Assembly (NCBI GenBank): GCA_030512335.1
Contig: JAULSU010000005.1
Location: 3,534,001-3,598,000, forward strand
Length of the DNA stretch: 64,000 bases
Direction: 5' to 3'
Source of the DNA: Immersiella caudata
Lineage: Eukaryota > Ascomycota > Sordariomycetes > Sordariales > Lasiosphaeriaceae
The position numbers and the translations under genes were made by a program. Below, one piece after another: positions 23,301 through 35,175 of the stretch (within the stretch, counting starts at the first letter, position 1; each line of letters starts with the position of its first letter). The notes under the pieces were generated by a model. That model did not search any database, was not told the DNA's origin, and worked only from the letters and a program-made list of their open reading frames with translations.

Positions 23301-24990
23301 GGGTGTCGCACCACCTAGACCTATTGGTCAGGAACCTACCAAACCATCCATCTGGCAAATCCCCTCTCCCCATCTAGAGCTTCAACGCTACGAAGCTCCA
23401 CTTTCTGTGCTCCCCTCGGCGGTCTCGTTCTGGGAAGTCTTGGGCCTGAGTCCCTCGCGAGGGCCCAAGGATGTGGTCTCTATCTGCGTCTTCCCCTACC
23501 AGGAGGGAATGCGAGAGAGTGCTGCCAATTTTGTGGAGAGAATTCGGAGCACCTACGGAGCCTTGGGGCTCGGCTCATTCGAGGCGTTGGCAACGGCTAG
23601 TGGCATTGCTGATGGGTTGCTCCCTTTTTTTCAAGATCAAGAGACAGCATCACCTGGGCTCGGTGCGGCTCGAGGCAGCACATTGCCCACCGACAGCATG
23701 GCAAATCTTGTCCAGGCGTTAACATCTTCGCCTTTGACGGAGAAAAATTTCGTCGTGTACTTCGTGTACTCGCCCGACAATCCGAGCTCCATCGTGGACT
23801 CATGCGCGGCCTTCTGGGATCTTTTCGAACACTACAAGAAGGCCATGGTGGAGTGGAAGAAGTCGATTCTCAACGATCTGGTCCTGCAACTGGTTCCCCT
23901 TGACCTTGTCACCTTGGAGACATCAATTGGGGGGCTTACCCCAACTGAGAGCGTTAGACTCTGTGTCGAGACGTACGATCGGTGTACGCTATTCGGCGGA
24001 GCTATGCCGGCCCCTGCTATCATTCTCGAGCAAGCGCTACCAAAGTTGGTGGAGTTCAAGGTTACCACAACACCATCACCAAACCTTTTACAGGAAAACT
24101 CATACATACACATCGCATACGCACAGAGCGTGGATGAGCGGTGGGTCTCAGTTGCCTGGACAGACAATCGAGGAAGTAAACAGATGACAGCATCATATTG
24201 CCTCGGCAGGCGGGGAAAGCCCTTGTCAACACTCCTATCTGACGTGGCACACGAGATATGGGACACGACTAATGACTTAATTTCTATGTGGAAAGTCCAT
24301 TGGCGGGTTACTATCACCAAGTGCGGGCCCATGGATCAACAGGAGGCCGACATCTGGATCAACCTCGCGCAGAGCGAGCAGGACAAAGCCGCAGTCAGCC
24401 TCCTCCTCATGACAGCGGACACCAACCCATCATTACAGCTTATACCGCCTGCGAATAAGATCGCGCTAAGCGCACCTTCGGCGTTCTACACGACACCCGT
24501 CTCGACGCCTCAACCCTCCATTGTATCTCCCGACCAGAGCGGCAACCCTCCCACACCGAAAGGGGCCGGTGGCGGCACGGTCAATGCCACCACGCCGGGC
24601 GGCAACGAGGCAGCGGAGCTGGAAGCGGATGCCACGCTGATTGACGTGACGGACGCCACGTGGGGGGTCGTGATGTCCCACCGCCTCAACAACTCGACAT
24701 CGCTGACTGACCTGAACCCGTCCCTGGCGAGCGGTTACCTCATTAAGCGTTGCAGCTCGCGACCCGAGGACAAGCCCGTCGCCATGGAGCTCAATATTGT
24801 GCATGCCGACAACAATAACAACAACCACCCCTGGGTGTACGAACCTCTTTTGCGGGATATGCTTCTCTACTTCCGCGGCTTGGGCACGCTAGCCAGAGCA
24901 AGGGGTGTGGTGGATAAGGAGGGAGATGTTCGACCGTGGCATATTGCTGCATCTGAGAAGGCGGTTAGAGCACTTTACCAATTGATGTAG
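20328..24990 (+). CDS. MED13: Mediator kinase-module subunit Med13 (Ssn2/Srb9)
   Basis: Med13 links the CDK8-cyclin C-Med12 kinase module to core Mediator and helps repress or tune RNA polymerase II genes. Exons are 20328-20366 and 20431-24990. The 64 nt intron is GTAAGC...TGCCAG with a CTAAC branch, giving 1,532 residues. The tiny first exon encodes MDTGEYDTNTLLI, joining to NNLAGIAYRIYEP, which is the conserved N-terminal strand of the family. The N-terminal Med13 domain covers residues about 1-380. A long acidic and Ser/Pro-rich middle includes an alanine run and MMYPTPPDG. A central Argonaute-MID-like region begins near WEVLGLSPSRGPKDVV, and the C-terminal Med13 (PIWI-like) domain runs to the end, with VSVAWTDNRG and GVVMSHRLNNSTSLTDL. 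The length fits filamentous fungal orthologues. Confidence 0.95.
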
Positions 24991-25391
24991 TTGGTGGCGG
25001 AAAGCACAGATGTTTGACCGGAGCTCTACTGCATGGCGTTTTGGTGCAAGGTGTCCCGATGCCGGGGATTATTGTTTTTTTTTGGGTTGCAATGTCGGCA
25101 CCGGCAGCATTTACCACTGGGCGCTGTCTTTATGGATACCTGTAGGATAATTCATTTACGCAAGGGGCGGTTAGCATGATGCATAGTGGTTGATGGCAGT
25201 TCACGGTATGAGGGAGAGGAGCGAGACAGGGGTAGACAACAGATACTCATGTGGTGCGGGGGATAAAGAACCAAAACCTACTGCTTTCACATCAGGCGCA
25301 CCTGTTCATGATTCAAGATTAAAAGCCAGCCAGTACTTTCGAATGCCCACTCCCCACACTTAGCTCCACTTGCTAGGTCAAAATAAAGTCC
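24991..25391. other. MED13 3' region up to the tRNA
   Basis: About 400 bp of MED13 3' flank, with a T-rich stretch at about 25073-25083, run to the tRNA terminator. I see no other feature. Confidence 0.5.
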
Positions 25392-25396
25392 AAAAA
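25392..25396 (-). terminator. RNA polymerase III T-run terminator of tRNA-Gln
   Basis: On the minus strand the tRNA 3' end is followed directly by TTTTT (AAAAA on the given strand), the usual Pol III stop. The first T doubles as the discriminator base. Confidence 0.85.
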
Positions 25397-25487
25397 GGTC
25401 GTGCCCGGGTTCGAACCGGGGTTATCAGAAGATGTGAGCGAACTTCTTGCTCAAAATCTGAAGTGATGACCACTACACTACACAACC
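25396..25487 (-). tRNA. tRNA-Gln, anticodon UUG, with a 20 nt intron
   Basis: Read on the minus strand from 25487, the gene folds as a full cloverleaf. The 7 bp acceptor stem is GGTTGTG/CACGACC. The D arm is GTGTAGTGGTCATCAC, the anticodon stem TCAGA/TCTGA, and the T arm CCCGG-TTCGAAC-CCGGG. The loop TTTTGA places TTG at positions 34-36 (25452-25454), which reads the Gln codon CAA. The first 37 bases run from 25487 to 25451, and an intron at 25431-25450 follows position 37, the canonical eukaryotic site. The body closely resembles yeast tRNA-Gln(UUG) as I recall it. The A box lies in the D arm and the B box in the T arm. A direct Pol III terminator follows. Confidence 0.95.
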
Positions 25488-25671
25488 TCGAATGTTTTTC
25501 GATGCTAGAAAAGGTTATTAGGGGGGTAGCCCGTCCCGCCAAAATTGGCACAACCAGAATCATTTGGTTTGTTTGATGGTCGAAAAAATGCTATAACTTA
25601 TCTTGAGATTATGGTCTATTTCTTCTCTATGTGCAAATCTAAGAACATCCCATCGCGAATCCCATGACGCT

Positions 25672-26658
25672 TCAGCTCTCCTCCCAGAACCCAGGGAATA
25701 GAAACTCGACCCTCTTCATCGCCTCCGGATTCCTCCCCTCAGGCTTCGTCATGAACTTGACCGCCCCCTGCGCGCTCCCTTCCCAATGCTTCGCTAACAC
25801 CAGGTCGCTGCTATCCAGCTTGCACAGCTCGTCCAGCACCGCGCCCACCAAGTGTTTGGCATTTTCGCCGTTAGCCTGCATGTACTTCATCACCATGGCG
25901 ACGTCCACATCCTCGGTCGTGTGCCAGCAATCGTAGTCGGTCGCCATGCAAATCATCTGGTACGCCAGCTCCGCCTCCCGCGCCAGTTTCGCCTCGGGCA
26001 GGGCGCTCATGTTGATGACGCTGCCGCCCCACGAGCGGTACATGTTGCTCTCGGCGCGCGTGCTGAACTGAGGGCCCTCCATGCAGATGACGGTGCCGCC
26101 CTGGTGGAGGACGACGCCGTCGCCTTTCATGGCGGCGGCGCACTGGGCGACGATCTTGGCGAGGCCGGCGTCAAAGGGGTCTGCGAAGCCGACGTGGCCG
26201 ACGACGCCTCCCTCAAAGAATGTGAAGGGGCGGATGCCCTTGGTGCGGTCGATGATTTGGTCCGGGATGACAAAGTCCATGGGCTTGATCTCCTCGCGGA
26301 GGGAGCCCACGGCGGAGAAGGCGATGACGGTGCGGACACCGAGGGAGCGAAGGGCGGCGATGTTGGCGCGCGCGGGAATCTCATGCGGCGCGAGCTGGTG
26401 GTGCAAGCCGTGGCGCGCGAGGAAGGCTATGGGCACGCCGGTATGCTCGAGGATGAGGACCGGGGAGGAGGGCGCGCCCCAGGGGGTGGTGGGCGTCAAG
26501 GCGGCCACGGGGGTGTAGCCCGCGAGCTTACCGAGGCCGGTGCCGCCAATGACGGCGATGTGTACCGGTCCTGGGGAGAGCGGGGGGTTAGTTACTCGGG
26601 GTCGCGGACGGAGAGACGAGAACTTACGGTCAAAGTGGCTAGGGAGGGACTCCGACAT
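25672..26658 (-). CDS. MEU1: S-methyl-5'-thioadenosine phosphorylase (MTAP/Meu1)
   Basis: The enzyme splits methylthioadenosine with phosphate into adenine and 5-methylthioribose-1-phosphate, the entry to the methionine salvage cycle; it removes a by-product of polyamine synthesis. Exons on the minus strand are 26628-26658 and 25672-26570, giving 309 residues. The 57 nt intron (GTAAGT...CCCCAG) is a multiple of three and free of stops, so a one-exon reading is open but interrupts the first beta strand; the spliced form MSESLPSHFDRPVHIAVIGG fits the family. Phosphate- and substrate-binding motifs are present: GGTGLGKL, RHGLHHQLAPHEIPARANI, VICMEGPQFSTRAESNMYRS and the MATDYDCW loop with its base-contacting Asp. 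It diverges from the ataxin-10 gene across about 0.6 kb. Confidence 0.95.
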   Translation of the reverse strand: MSESLPSHFDRKFSSLRPRPRVTNPPLSPGPVHIAVIGGTGLGKLAGYTPVAALTPTTPWGAPSSPVLILEHTGVPIAFLARHGLHHQLAPHEIPARANIAALRSLGVRTVIAFSAVGSLREEIKPMDFVIPDQIIDRTKGIRPFTFFEGGVVGHVGFADPFDAGLAKIVAQCAAAMKGDGVVLHQGGTVICMEGPQFSTRAESNMYRSWGGSVINMSALPEAKLAREAELAYQMICMATDYDCWHTTEDVDVAMVMKYMQANGENAKHLVGAVLDELCKLDSSDLVLAKHWEGSAQGAVKFMTKPEGRNPEAMKRVEFLFPGFWEES

Positions 26659-27260
26659 GGCTGCGATGGGTTCTTGGGGTCTGTTACGAGGTACTGTCGA
26701 TGTGGTGAGTCGAGGATCTGGGAGATCTGATAAGGAGATAGACGGATCGAGGGGTAAGTGTTGAACTTCAAGGCGGATCCACTGAAAAGTAAGCGCAGGC
26801 AGAGATGGAAGGGCAGAGATGGAGTTAAACTGGTATTTCGAAAAATATCTACATACAAATAAATGCCTCTGGTTGGTTTCTCGCTGACACCCACCTTGGT
26901 TCTGCGTGAGATTTTTTTTATTTTCTGCGCGCCGCGGGGTAAGGAACACCCCGCCATTGCGACGACGTTGGAGTTGATCACAAATCCACCGGGGCCAAAT
27001 ACGACCCCTGTCTACTTAGCAGGGTACCCAGCGACCAAGCACAAACTTGGCACTGAATTGCGGCTGCTTCAGAAAGCTTCCCCACCACACCTCACCTGCA
27101 CAAAGAGAGCCGCCCAACGACAGTTTATCGCAAAACGTTCGATCGTTTCTCACAATAAATTTTCAACCAACGGTTTTCGAACGTCTAGCCTCTGGGAAAG
27201 AAGTTTCCTTTTTCACCCCTCAGCGCCTTCAGCGCCCTCAGCTCAGGCTTGCTTTTTAGC
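26659..27260. promoter_or_regulatory. Divergent spacer between MEU1 and the ataxin-10 gene
   Basis: This 602 bp holds both promoters. A TTTTTAG just before the ATG at 27261 could be a leader-intron acceptor, but no donor is certain. The MEU1-strand frame stays open to 26949 without a better start. Confidence 0.45.
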
Positions 27261-30200
27261 ATGGCGCTGTCTGCTCCCGACTACGAGGCCCTCCGCGCAT
27301 CAATTCAGCGGGATGCCCAGGATCTGAGAAATCGACTCGGCGCCAGCGGCTCGGCAAACTCACCACTCCAGACCATGGCATCTCCAGACTCACTCCCGGC
27401 ACTAGCCCAGTCATCCGACGATGACCCCCGCTCGCTTTCCATAGAGGAGCTATGCTTCTCGTCGGCTATGAGCTGCTTCGAGGGCTGGCTGAAGCTCGAC
27501 CCCGCCATTGGCCCCAAGACGATGGCCTATGTCACCAAGTTTATCTCAAGGACGTTGGAGAAAACTCATAATCTCAAAGATGTTCGGTGAGCTTTTGCGC
27601 CCGTTTCCAGATTCTCTTGACGGAAGATCAGAAGTGCTGATAACCTTGACAGGGAGACTCTCTCAAGGAGCGTGGAGATCTGGATATGGCTCACAAAGTC
27701 TTTTGCTGCTGCAATTCCTAGTCTCACCACCCGCTCGATTGGACCACTGTCGAGCCTCAACGATCCTGATAGGGGTGTTACTCCTCAGGAGAGCACGGCG
27801 CTCTTAACCAAGAATTACCCCTCGCTCAAGGAGGACTTGCAACTGCTCATCAAGCTGATGCATATTGCGAGAAACCTACTCGTTGTCCCAGAACCGGAGA
27901 TTCCACAGGACCTTTGCGCCGCCGCCCAGTTCGACGAGATGCTAGTTCAGACAATCACCTTGTGCGTCAACGTCACAAGCAAGGCCTATGACGGCGACAT
28001 TCTTGACGAGTCTGCCAGACACAAGCTGACTGAGATATCTGAGCTATGTATGGCTTCGTTCTCCTCCATTAACCAGACTCCAAGCTAACGCTTAGCAGAC
28101 AAAAAGCTTCTTGTGACTTGTCTCCAACAAGCACACAACTGGATCGCAAAGAACGACAGAAACAAAATGACGTTTTGGTACACCATGCTTCTAGATGACG
28201 ATGCCGGAGACGAAGATGCGGACGACTGCGCAATGGGAGGATTCCACCCCGAAATCGCCAAGGCCGAGGTTTTGAACTGGATTGAGCGAAACTCAAGATT
28301 TTGCGACAAGGCTCGGAAACTGATACTGGACTACGAGACGAACATGGCATCGAGAGGTCTTCCGCCGGGGAATTTGGTTGCCGACACCCCTTTGGCCTGG
28401 AACTGGATGCCCGAGGGGTCCGTGGAAGTTCGTGCAGACAGCAAGGACGACGCCAAGATTACACCCCAGTGGAGGGAAGACGTGCAAGACAAGTTTGAGA
28501 GAGACCGCCTATATGGCCGAGTATCACGGGAGGTCGATATGTGGTGGCTCAAAGTCCGCGACCCTAACTACGACGAATGGGTTGTGCCGATGCCGACAGT
28601 AGAATTTGCCCAGCTCAGGACGGACAACTGCAAGGCCACTCTCGTCGACCGTTACGCACACACATTCCGCCAAGAGGATCTTGATGAGTCTGCTCGACTC
28701 GCTGAAGGTGCTCCCGAACCGGGCTACTCGCAACTGGAAGAAGAAACCGCCGAAGATTATCTTCCCGAAGAGGACGCTGACGATGACGAATCATATGGAG
28801 AGGGACCCATGAGCGGTTTGCTCACGGAAGTGCCTAACATTCTTGACCCCAAGCAGATCGAGGCGTTACACATGATTGTCAAATCATGCATCTTGGACAA
28901 TGCTGGTCTGGCTCTTAGCAGGGCTGGCGAGAATCTGCAGAAGACCAGATGCCGGATGTTCTTGGCAATGATATGCGGAAGGAGCCTCCTGCGAGAGATT
29001 CTGGTCTTTATTGCCGTCTGGGAGAAGGGCGAGCAAAGTCTAATCTTCCAGCTCACCACGCAGATTGTCGAGGCTATTCACCATAGCGCCTTGATCCCCT
29101 ACGCCTGGCAGTCTTTGCGGATCCCTAAGGATATCATCTCACCAGCCCAAACAGTCCTTCTGAGACTTGTAAACAACATGTTCCGGGTTCGGAATGCGGA
29201 CCCCCCCCCGACAGTTTCTAAGGAGCACCTGCGGGATGTCAAGCTCCTCCACTTCCTGTTCATTCAGTTCCGCAGCCGCATAGTCCCGGAGTGTGTTGCT
29301 TTGATGCACCTCCAAGCACAGATTCGCAACAATTGCTGTGATCCTTCAGACTTTCCGGTCGATAGCTGGGATATGGAGCGCGCAAAGGACGGGCTGCAGC
29401 AATTCCTTGAACTTCTGACCACGGTGAACGAGTTACCCGAAACGAGGGCTTACCTCATTGAGTGGGAAGCCGCATATGAGCTTCTTACGCTGCTCAAAGG
29501 CTTAGAGGCAGGTGTTCCTAAGAAGCCCCTTGTGGAGCCACCGAGCCGGTCATCCCAGAGGCCATCGCCCAATTCAAGCACAGCTGCGCAGGCTGATGAC
29601 GAAGAATTGGATCGGGGATACGACTCTGGCGATCCGCCACCGCCACCACCCCCTCCCATGCAGGAGCCCGCGCACAAGTTCCCGTGGGCTGGTATCAAAG
29701 GACAAATACTTCATATTCTCGCAGGCCTCCTCCAGCCACCTCCGGGCCGCAGCAGCCCCGGCAACCCCGAGGTACAGGCGCAGATTATTCGCCACAATGG
29801 TATTGTCAGTCTGTTGAACTGCTGTGTGTATGATGATCACAACCGCTACGCCCGAGAGCGCGTTCAAATATGCCTGAAGTGGCTCATGGATGGCTCCGAC
29901 GCTGCCAACAATTTCCTGCGCGAGCTCGTCGCCATGTCTCCTCCGCCTAACCTCCGCCCCCCGCCAGCGACCGAGGGTCAGCCATCCGAGCCAGGCCCAG
30001 TACAGACCTTACGTATAGACGGCGTTGCCGGCGAAGTCAAAGTACGCGTCAAGGCAGGCCCTGCACCTCCGCCGCAACTGACCCCTGCCGGTCCGAGCAG
30101 CTTTGCTCAAGCCGCTCTGCCAGCCATGGCAGCATCCGCGGCGTTCCTTGGTGAGGACATAAATACCGAGCACAACATACTACCCCCTATCCAGTCGGTT

Positions 30201-30359
30201 GTTCCGTCAGTCGGCGCCTCAGCCGCTGCATCGCAATCTACGCGCGCGAAGTCGGATGAGTTGCTTAGAGATATTCTCACATTGGCGGATGAGGCTGCGA
30301 GGCTGGCTATGGGTCGTAAGCCAGATGCTGACGAGACGGAGGAAGAAGATTTTATGTGA
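27261..30359 (+). CDS. Ataxin-10 homologue (Ctr86 type)
   Basis: Exons are 27261-27586, 27653-28047 and 28099-30359. Introns of 66 and 51 nt (GTGAGC...GACAG and GTATGG...GCAG) preserve the frame, giving 993 residues. Most of the protein is alpha-helical in look, consistent with armadillo-type repeats. Near residues 768-860 lies a segment like the ataxin-10 C-terminal domain: WAGIKGQILHILAGLL, then QAQIIRHNGIVSLLNCCVYD and ARERVQICLKWLMDG. It is interrupted by a polyproline loop just upstream (eight prolines) and an acidic patch near DYLPEEDADDDE. S. cerevisiae CTR86 is essential but poorly understood; animal ataxin-10 is a scaffold linked to cytokinesis and cilia. The family call rests on the C-terminal pattern; the N-terminal half has no motif I can name. 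The start is the first ATG after an in-frame TTG. Confidence 0.8.
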
Positions 30360-31132
30360 GCACAAGAAACTTGGAGTTTGGGTACGGGGGCATATCAAAA
30401 GGCCTGGGAAACGGTGTTTCTGGTTGGTTTGGTCAAGACAAAACATAAGCGTGTGCGCATGGTTCAGGTTTGGGGCCAGGCTGGGGAGTTCAGGATGGGC
30501 AAATGAAGGCAACATCGATGGGGCTTCTCGTTGGGAGCGATGCGTGTATGTAGATATTTCTCCAAGAATCTGATGAGGTCTGGAGCATTCAATTCATCTG
30601 CTTGACTTCTTAAATGTTTATTTGATTCGAGTTGCAGCTCGAGTTCCGCAACTTCGACTCATTGGCTTTATTAACGCATGTTCATTATGTTTCAGCTATT
30701 TTAAACGCCCTACCAGCCTGCCCTTGAAGCATCTTGTTACATGAATCCTCCCATGTACGAGCAACCAACTTGTTGATATTTCAGATGCGAGGCTGGTGAT
30801 ACCACAAAGGTGGTGAAAGTAACGGCATCGGCGGCACCGCAAAGGGAAGAAACAGCACAACCTATATATGGTCTGTGCCATCTTGGGCAAAGAGATTCAT
30901 GACGGAAAGATCGGGGCTGCGGCAGACAGACAAGCATATAGACCACGGAAATCCCAGCAATCTCAACCAACAATACCACCCAGATGCTCCAAATCCACGA
31001 TACCCCAGGACAGACCACACGTCCACAAGCTCTCTTCCTGTTGAAGACCAACTGATACTCGATATTTCTGCTCCGTAACCCATTTTCGGGTAGTATTACC
31101 TACGAAGGGAGGAGAGACTGCAGCACGGATTA
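30360..31132. other. Convergent 3' spacer, ataxin-10 gene and vigilin gene
   Basis: This 773 bp lies between two convergent stop codons and holds both 3' untranslated regions. Nothing else is supported. Confidence 0.5.
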
Positions 31133-34100
31133 CTAATCGCGAGGCTCACGTGCACCCTTGCTGCTGTTGACACCCTCCCGCACTGCGGCAAGAATCAAAT
31201 CCTTGGCCTTCTCAACACCCTCCTTGGTGCCGACCACCTCGATAGCCTCCCCTTGGGCCTGGTCCCGCGGTACCGTGATCTTGCAACCACTTTGCTTGCG
31301 GATCGTGTTGACCTTGCTGCCTCCTTGGCCAATGACGTAGCGGTACGTCTTCGGGTCAGGGAGGATGAGGTAACCGGTTGCGTTCTGCTTCTTTGCTTGC
31401 TCGAGGGCGGCATCGATGGCCTTCTTAACCTTTTCGATGTTCTCGGTTGAGCCTCTGAGTACCCAGGGAATATCTCCCTCCTCAGTCGAGGTGTTCTCCA
31501 CGATATTCCAGGAGTGCGCATCCTCGGCTGTATCGGCGTCGTCTGTGATCAAGGGAAGCGCACCGGCAGCCACGCGGACCGCGGCAGGGGCAGGCTTCGA
31601 TGGGATGGGTTGACCAGCGTGATCCACAGTGACTTGGTGGTCGCTCTTGAGCCTCCGGAAGAACTGGCCATTGTTGGCAACTGCGTGGTGCAACGCACGA
31701 GGAACTTGAACAGTCTCGCCCTCCTGCTCCTTGACAAGAGACGCAATGTGAGCCTTGGCCTTGGCGACATCTGCCTCCTGGCCAACGATCTTGACGCTGG
31801 TTTGCCCGCTGCCCTGACGAGGAATGTCGATTGAAACCTTGAACTGGGCCGCGAGAGACTTCTTCGTCTCACCTCCACGGCCAATGAGAGACCTATGCTT
31901 CTCCTGCGGAACGTCAATGATCTCTGTAACTTGGCTCTCCCGCTGCGAGACGAAGTCCGTGATCTGTGCGATGATCTTCTCAACAACGTCGCTACGGCCC
32001 TCGATCTTGATCGTATTTCCATCGGTATCTTGCTTGGGGAACTGGACGGCGCGTGCAAGTTCCCTGCGGTCATCGGAACCCCCGGCCTTGACGACAATGT
32101 CGCGAAGGTTGGAGCCTAGATGGGTCAGCAATGTATATGGGCTGATCGGGGCGAGCTACTTACCGCCAGAGCCAATCAGAGCCTTGTGGTACTTGCGGTC
32201 AACCTCAATGTTCTTCGTCACAGTGTCGTCAAAGACGGCCTTCTTCTCCTCTAGAATCTTCTTGGCCGCGGTAACCTCCGCCTTGGTTCCCTTGATCTGG
32301 ATCTCGACGAGGCCGTCCGGCGAGTCTCGAGTGCCTGGGATATCAATCTTGGCACCGGTGCTCTGGCGCAACTCGTCCAAGACGGCACCCCCAGAACCAA
32401 TAAGGGATGGTACTTGCTTCTGCTGCACAGAGATGGTGGCAGTGAAGGAGGTGTCCTTGAGGTACTGAAGCAGGGAGAGAATTTCGTCACGGGCCTCATC
32501 CGCTCCCTTCTTGGGACCACGAATGATAACCTCATCAGGGGCTTGCTGGCGACGGGGCTTTCCGGCATCGCTAGCAGCGTCCGCGACGGACTCGTCGTCC
32601 TTGGCCGGCTTTGCCGTCCGCGGGAAGAAGATCAAAACCTTGTAGCGCGTCTGTAGCCTGTTGATCTGAGTGCCTTGAGCACCAATGAGCTCCCTGTGGA
32701 ACTTGGGGTCAACCTTGAGGATATGGGTTGTCTCGTCCTGGAGCTGGCGGCCAAGTGCAAGGATATGGGTCTTTGCGGCCTCAGCCTTTGCCTTAGGACC
32801 CTTGAGCTGCACCTTTCCGTCGTTGACCTGGATGTCAACATCGAACTTCTCTCGCAGCTCTCGGATATTGCTGCCACCCTTTCCGATCAAATGATTGGCG
32901 AATTTCTGAGGGAACTCGAAGTCCAGAGTGAAGCCGCGCTCCTTCTCGTCCTCCTTCTCTTGTGCGACGAAGGCCTCGCATTTTGCAGCAAGGGACTCAA
33001 CGGCCGAGCGGGGACCTCTGAACTTGATGGTCGTGCCAATGTTTGACACACGGACAGGAATCTGGTTGGCAGCTCTCTTCTCCTGTTCGCTCTTGATGAA
33101 TCTCTTGAGCTTGTCATGGAACCTAAAAACCCGGTTAGACCCATCAAAGACCCGGCATCGGCAGATCCACTCACTTCAGCGGCACATCGAGCGAGGTAGC
33201 GGACAGCTCCTCTTGCTGGCCAACAAGTTGTTGGATATGGGCACGGGCATCTTGCAGGTATTTCTGCATTTCCTTGACTTCCGCAGGGCTGGGTTGCGAA
33301 CGCGGAACCTGGTAGCTCTCCGGGCTCGACGGGCCTTCATAGACCAGCAAAACTGGGGCGTTGGCATCAGAGGGTTCTGGCACCACAAGATGAACATGGT
33401 AGTCTTGTCTGACCCGCGGTTGAACCTCTCTCTGGATGTATGGGTGGAAGAATGGGTCGACCGGAAGGGAAGAAAACCTGGCTGGAGGATGGCTGTCTAC
33501 CAGGCCCTTGATCTCGGACTGGGCCCTGATGGCGTTCTTACCATCACGGGAGTAAAGTTCCCAGGGCTGAGCGCCCTCCTCAGTGAACGGAGTGTTGAAG
33601 TGAACGTTGTGCAGCTTCTCCAGGCGCTCGATTTCCTTTCTTTGACGAAGATAGCGCGTTACGTTGCGAGCGTGGGCTTGGGCGCCCCCAGGTGCCTGGC
33701 GATGGAATCGAGCAATGTCGATGTTGGACAACTGCATGTTCATGGCTAAATCCATGGCTTTTTCTTCGCCAGCCGGAAGGTTATCCCGGAGGCCAATTAC
33801 GACCACGTCGTCCTCTTCGTCGGTGGGCAGGATGATGGCGCAGCCAGTGTCCTCAAAGAAGTCATCCACAGAGATGCCTCTGTCGCCAATAATGAACTGA
33901 TGGCGACCCCTTCCGATGGCGAGCTGCTTGATTTCCAAATGTTGACGTAGTGCCGCAACTTGCGCCTCAATCTCTTTGCGGGCAGCTTGAACAGCCGTGC
34001 GTTCACCTGCAAGCTGAATGTAGTTGTCCTTTGCGGGTAAGAAGACGGGGCGCTGTCCCGGAGCCGGCTCGGCGGGTGGTTGCGAGGACCAAGCCTGATG

Positions 34101-35175
34101 GGGAGGCACACGTATTTGAACCCCTTTCTCCTCTAGCTTCTGGATCAATCCGTTCTTCAGTCCGGCAATGAAAGGGAAGAACTCCGCCGGGACATCCTTC
34201 AATCGAGTGCTGGCGTTAGCCGCCCGCTCACCAGCGATCTTGTGGATCGCTTCCCGGGCAATGCCTGCAGAGAGCGCGTTGCCTTCAACGACGACTTTGA
34301 TGACATCGTCGTCATCCTCGTCTGCTCCTGGGATGTCGTCCACCTTTGGCATCTGAATCCTTGCACCAGACTTCTCCTGCAGTGACTTGATAGTGGAACC
34401 GCCCTTGCCAATGATGTGCGCCCTGGCCGATCGGGGAATGAGCACATCAACGGATTGCTGTGCCCACGTCAGCCAACAAGACAATAGATGAGAAATGTCA
34501 TGGAGTGGCACAAACCTTGGAACCGATCTGATTCATCAGGTCCTTCAATGCCTGGAGGGCAACTTCCTGGGGTCCGGTGGCTTCCAGCTTGAGTTTCCCG
34601 TTGCTGGCATTGGTCATGGTGATATTCGCCCGCGACTTCCGGTTCAGGTCTTTGAGAATGTCCGGGATCGGTCGCTTCAGCTGAGCCCGGGGAATCACAT
34701 GCTGTGGCTCAAGGAACATTGTCTCGACGTTCCGGCCGGGAAGAGCCACTGTTGGCGCTTTGTGTGACCCGGGGCCGGTCGGGGTGGTCACACCGGAGGC
34801 CGGGGCCGAAGCATGCGGAGTGCCATTAGACGGGCTGGCGCCATTGGTCTTGCCGTTGACGCCAGTCTTCGCGCTCCAGATAGGGACGACACCGGCGGAG
34901 GCCTTGGGCTTCGGTCCACCCAGCTCAGGAAAAAGCTCATGAGACTGCGTGTCCAAGCCAGCGGCCTCCTGTGCCTTTTGCTTGCCAGCAGCCTTGGCCG
35001 ACATCGGTTCGGCCCACGAGGGCTTCGAGTCGGCAGCAGAAGCATCCGCAGCAGGCACAGGCTTGCCGAGATCTTCGTCGACGGCATCCTCGATAGTCAC
35101 ATGGTGCGAGTTCGCGGCATGCTGTTGCAAAAGCTGGCTGGCAGCGGAGGGCTCGGCGGGAGCGGTCTCGGCCAT
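31133..35175 (-). CDS. SCP160: Vigilin-type multi-KH RNA-binding protein (Scp160)
   Basis: Vigilins bind RNA and polysomes through tandem KH domains and act in translation and mRNA localisation at the ER; yeast Scp160 also affects ploidy and mating signalling. Exons on the minus strand are 34516-35175, 33175-34457, 32164-33122 and 31133-32115 (introns 58, 52 and 48 nt), for 1,294 residues, slightly longer than yeast Scp160. A disordered Ala/Pro-rich N-terminus of about 170 residues precedes the KH array. Eight GxxG loops are visible: IIGKGGSTIKSL, IIGDRGISV, LIGKGGSNIREL, LIGAQGTQINRL, LIGSGGAVLDEL, LIGSGGSNLRDI, LIGRGGETKKSL and VIGQGGSKVNTI. At least two or three further KH units have degenerate loops. 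The last intron falls inside a GxxG loop. The start is ATG 35175 in a strong ACAATGG context. Confidence 0.95.

Noticed and set aside
25852..26730. 292-codon plus-strand open frame
   Set aside because: It is antisense to the GC-rich MTAP exon; the composition (Gly, Asp, Val, Ala runs) is that of a mirror of a high-GC3 gene.
32928..33749. 273-codon plus-strand open frame inside the vigilin gene
   Set aside because: It is antisense to KH-encoding exons, which explain the sequence fully.
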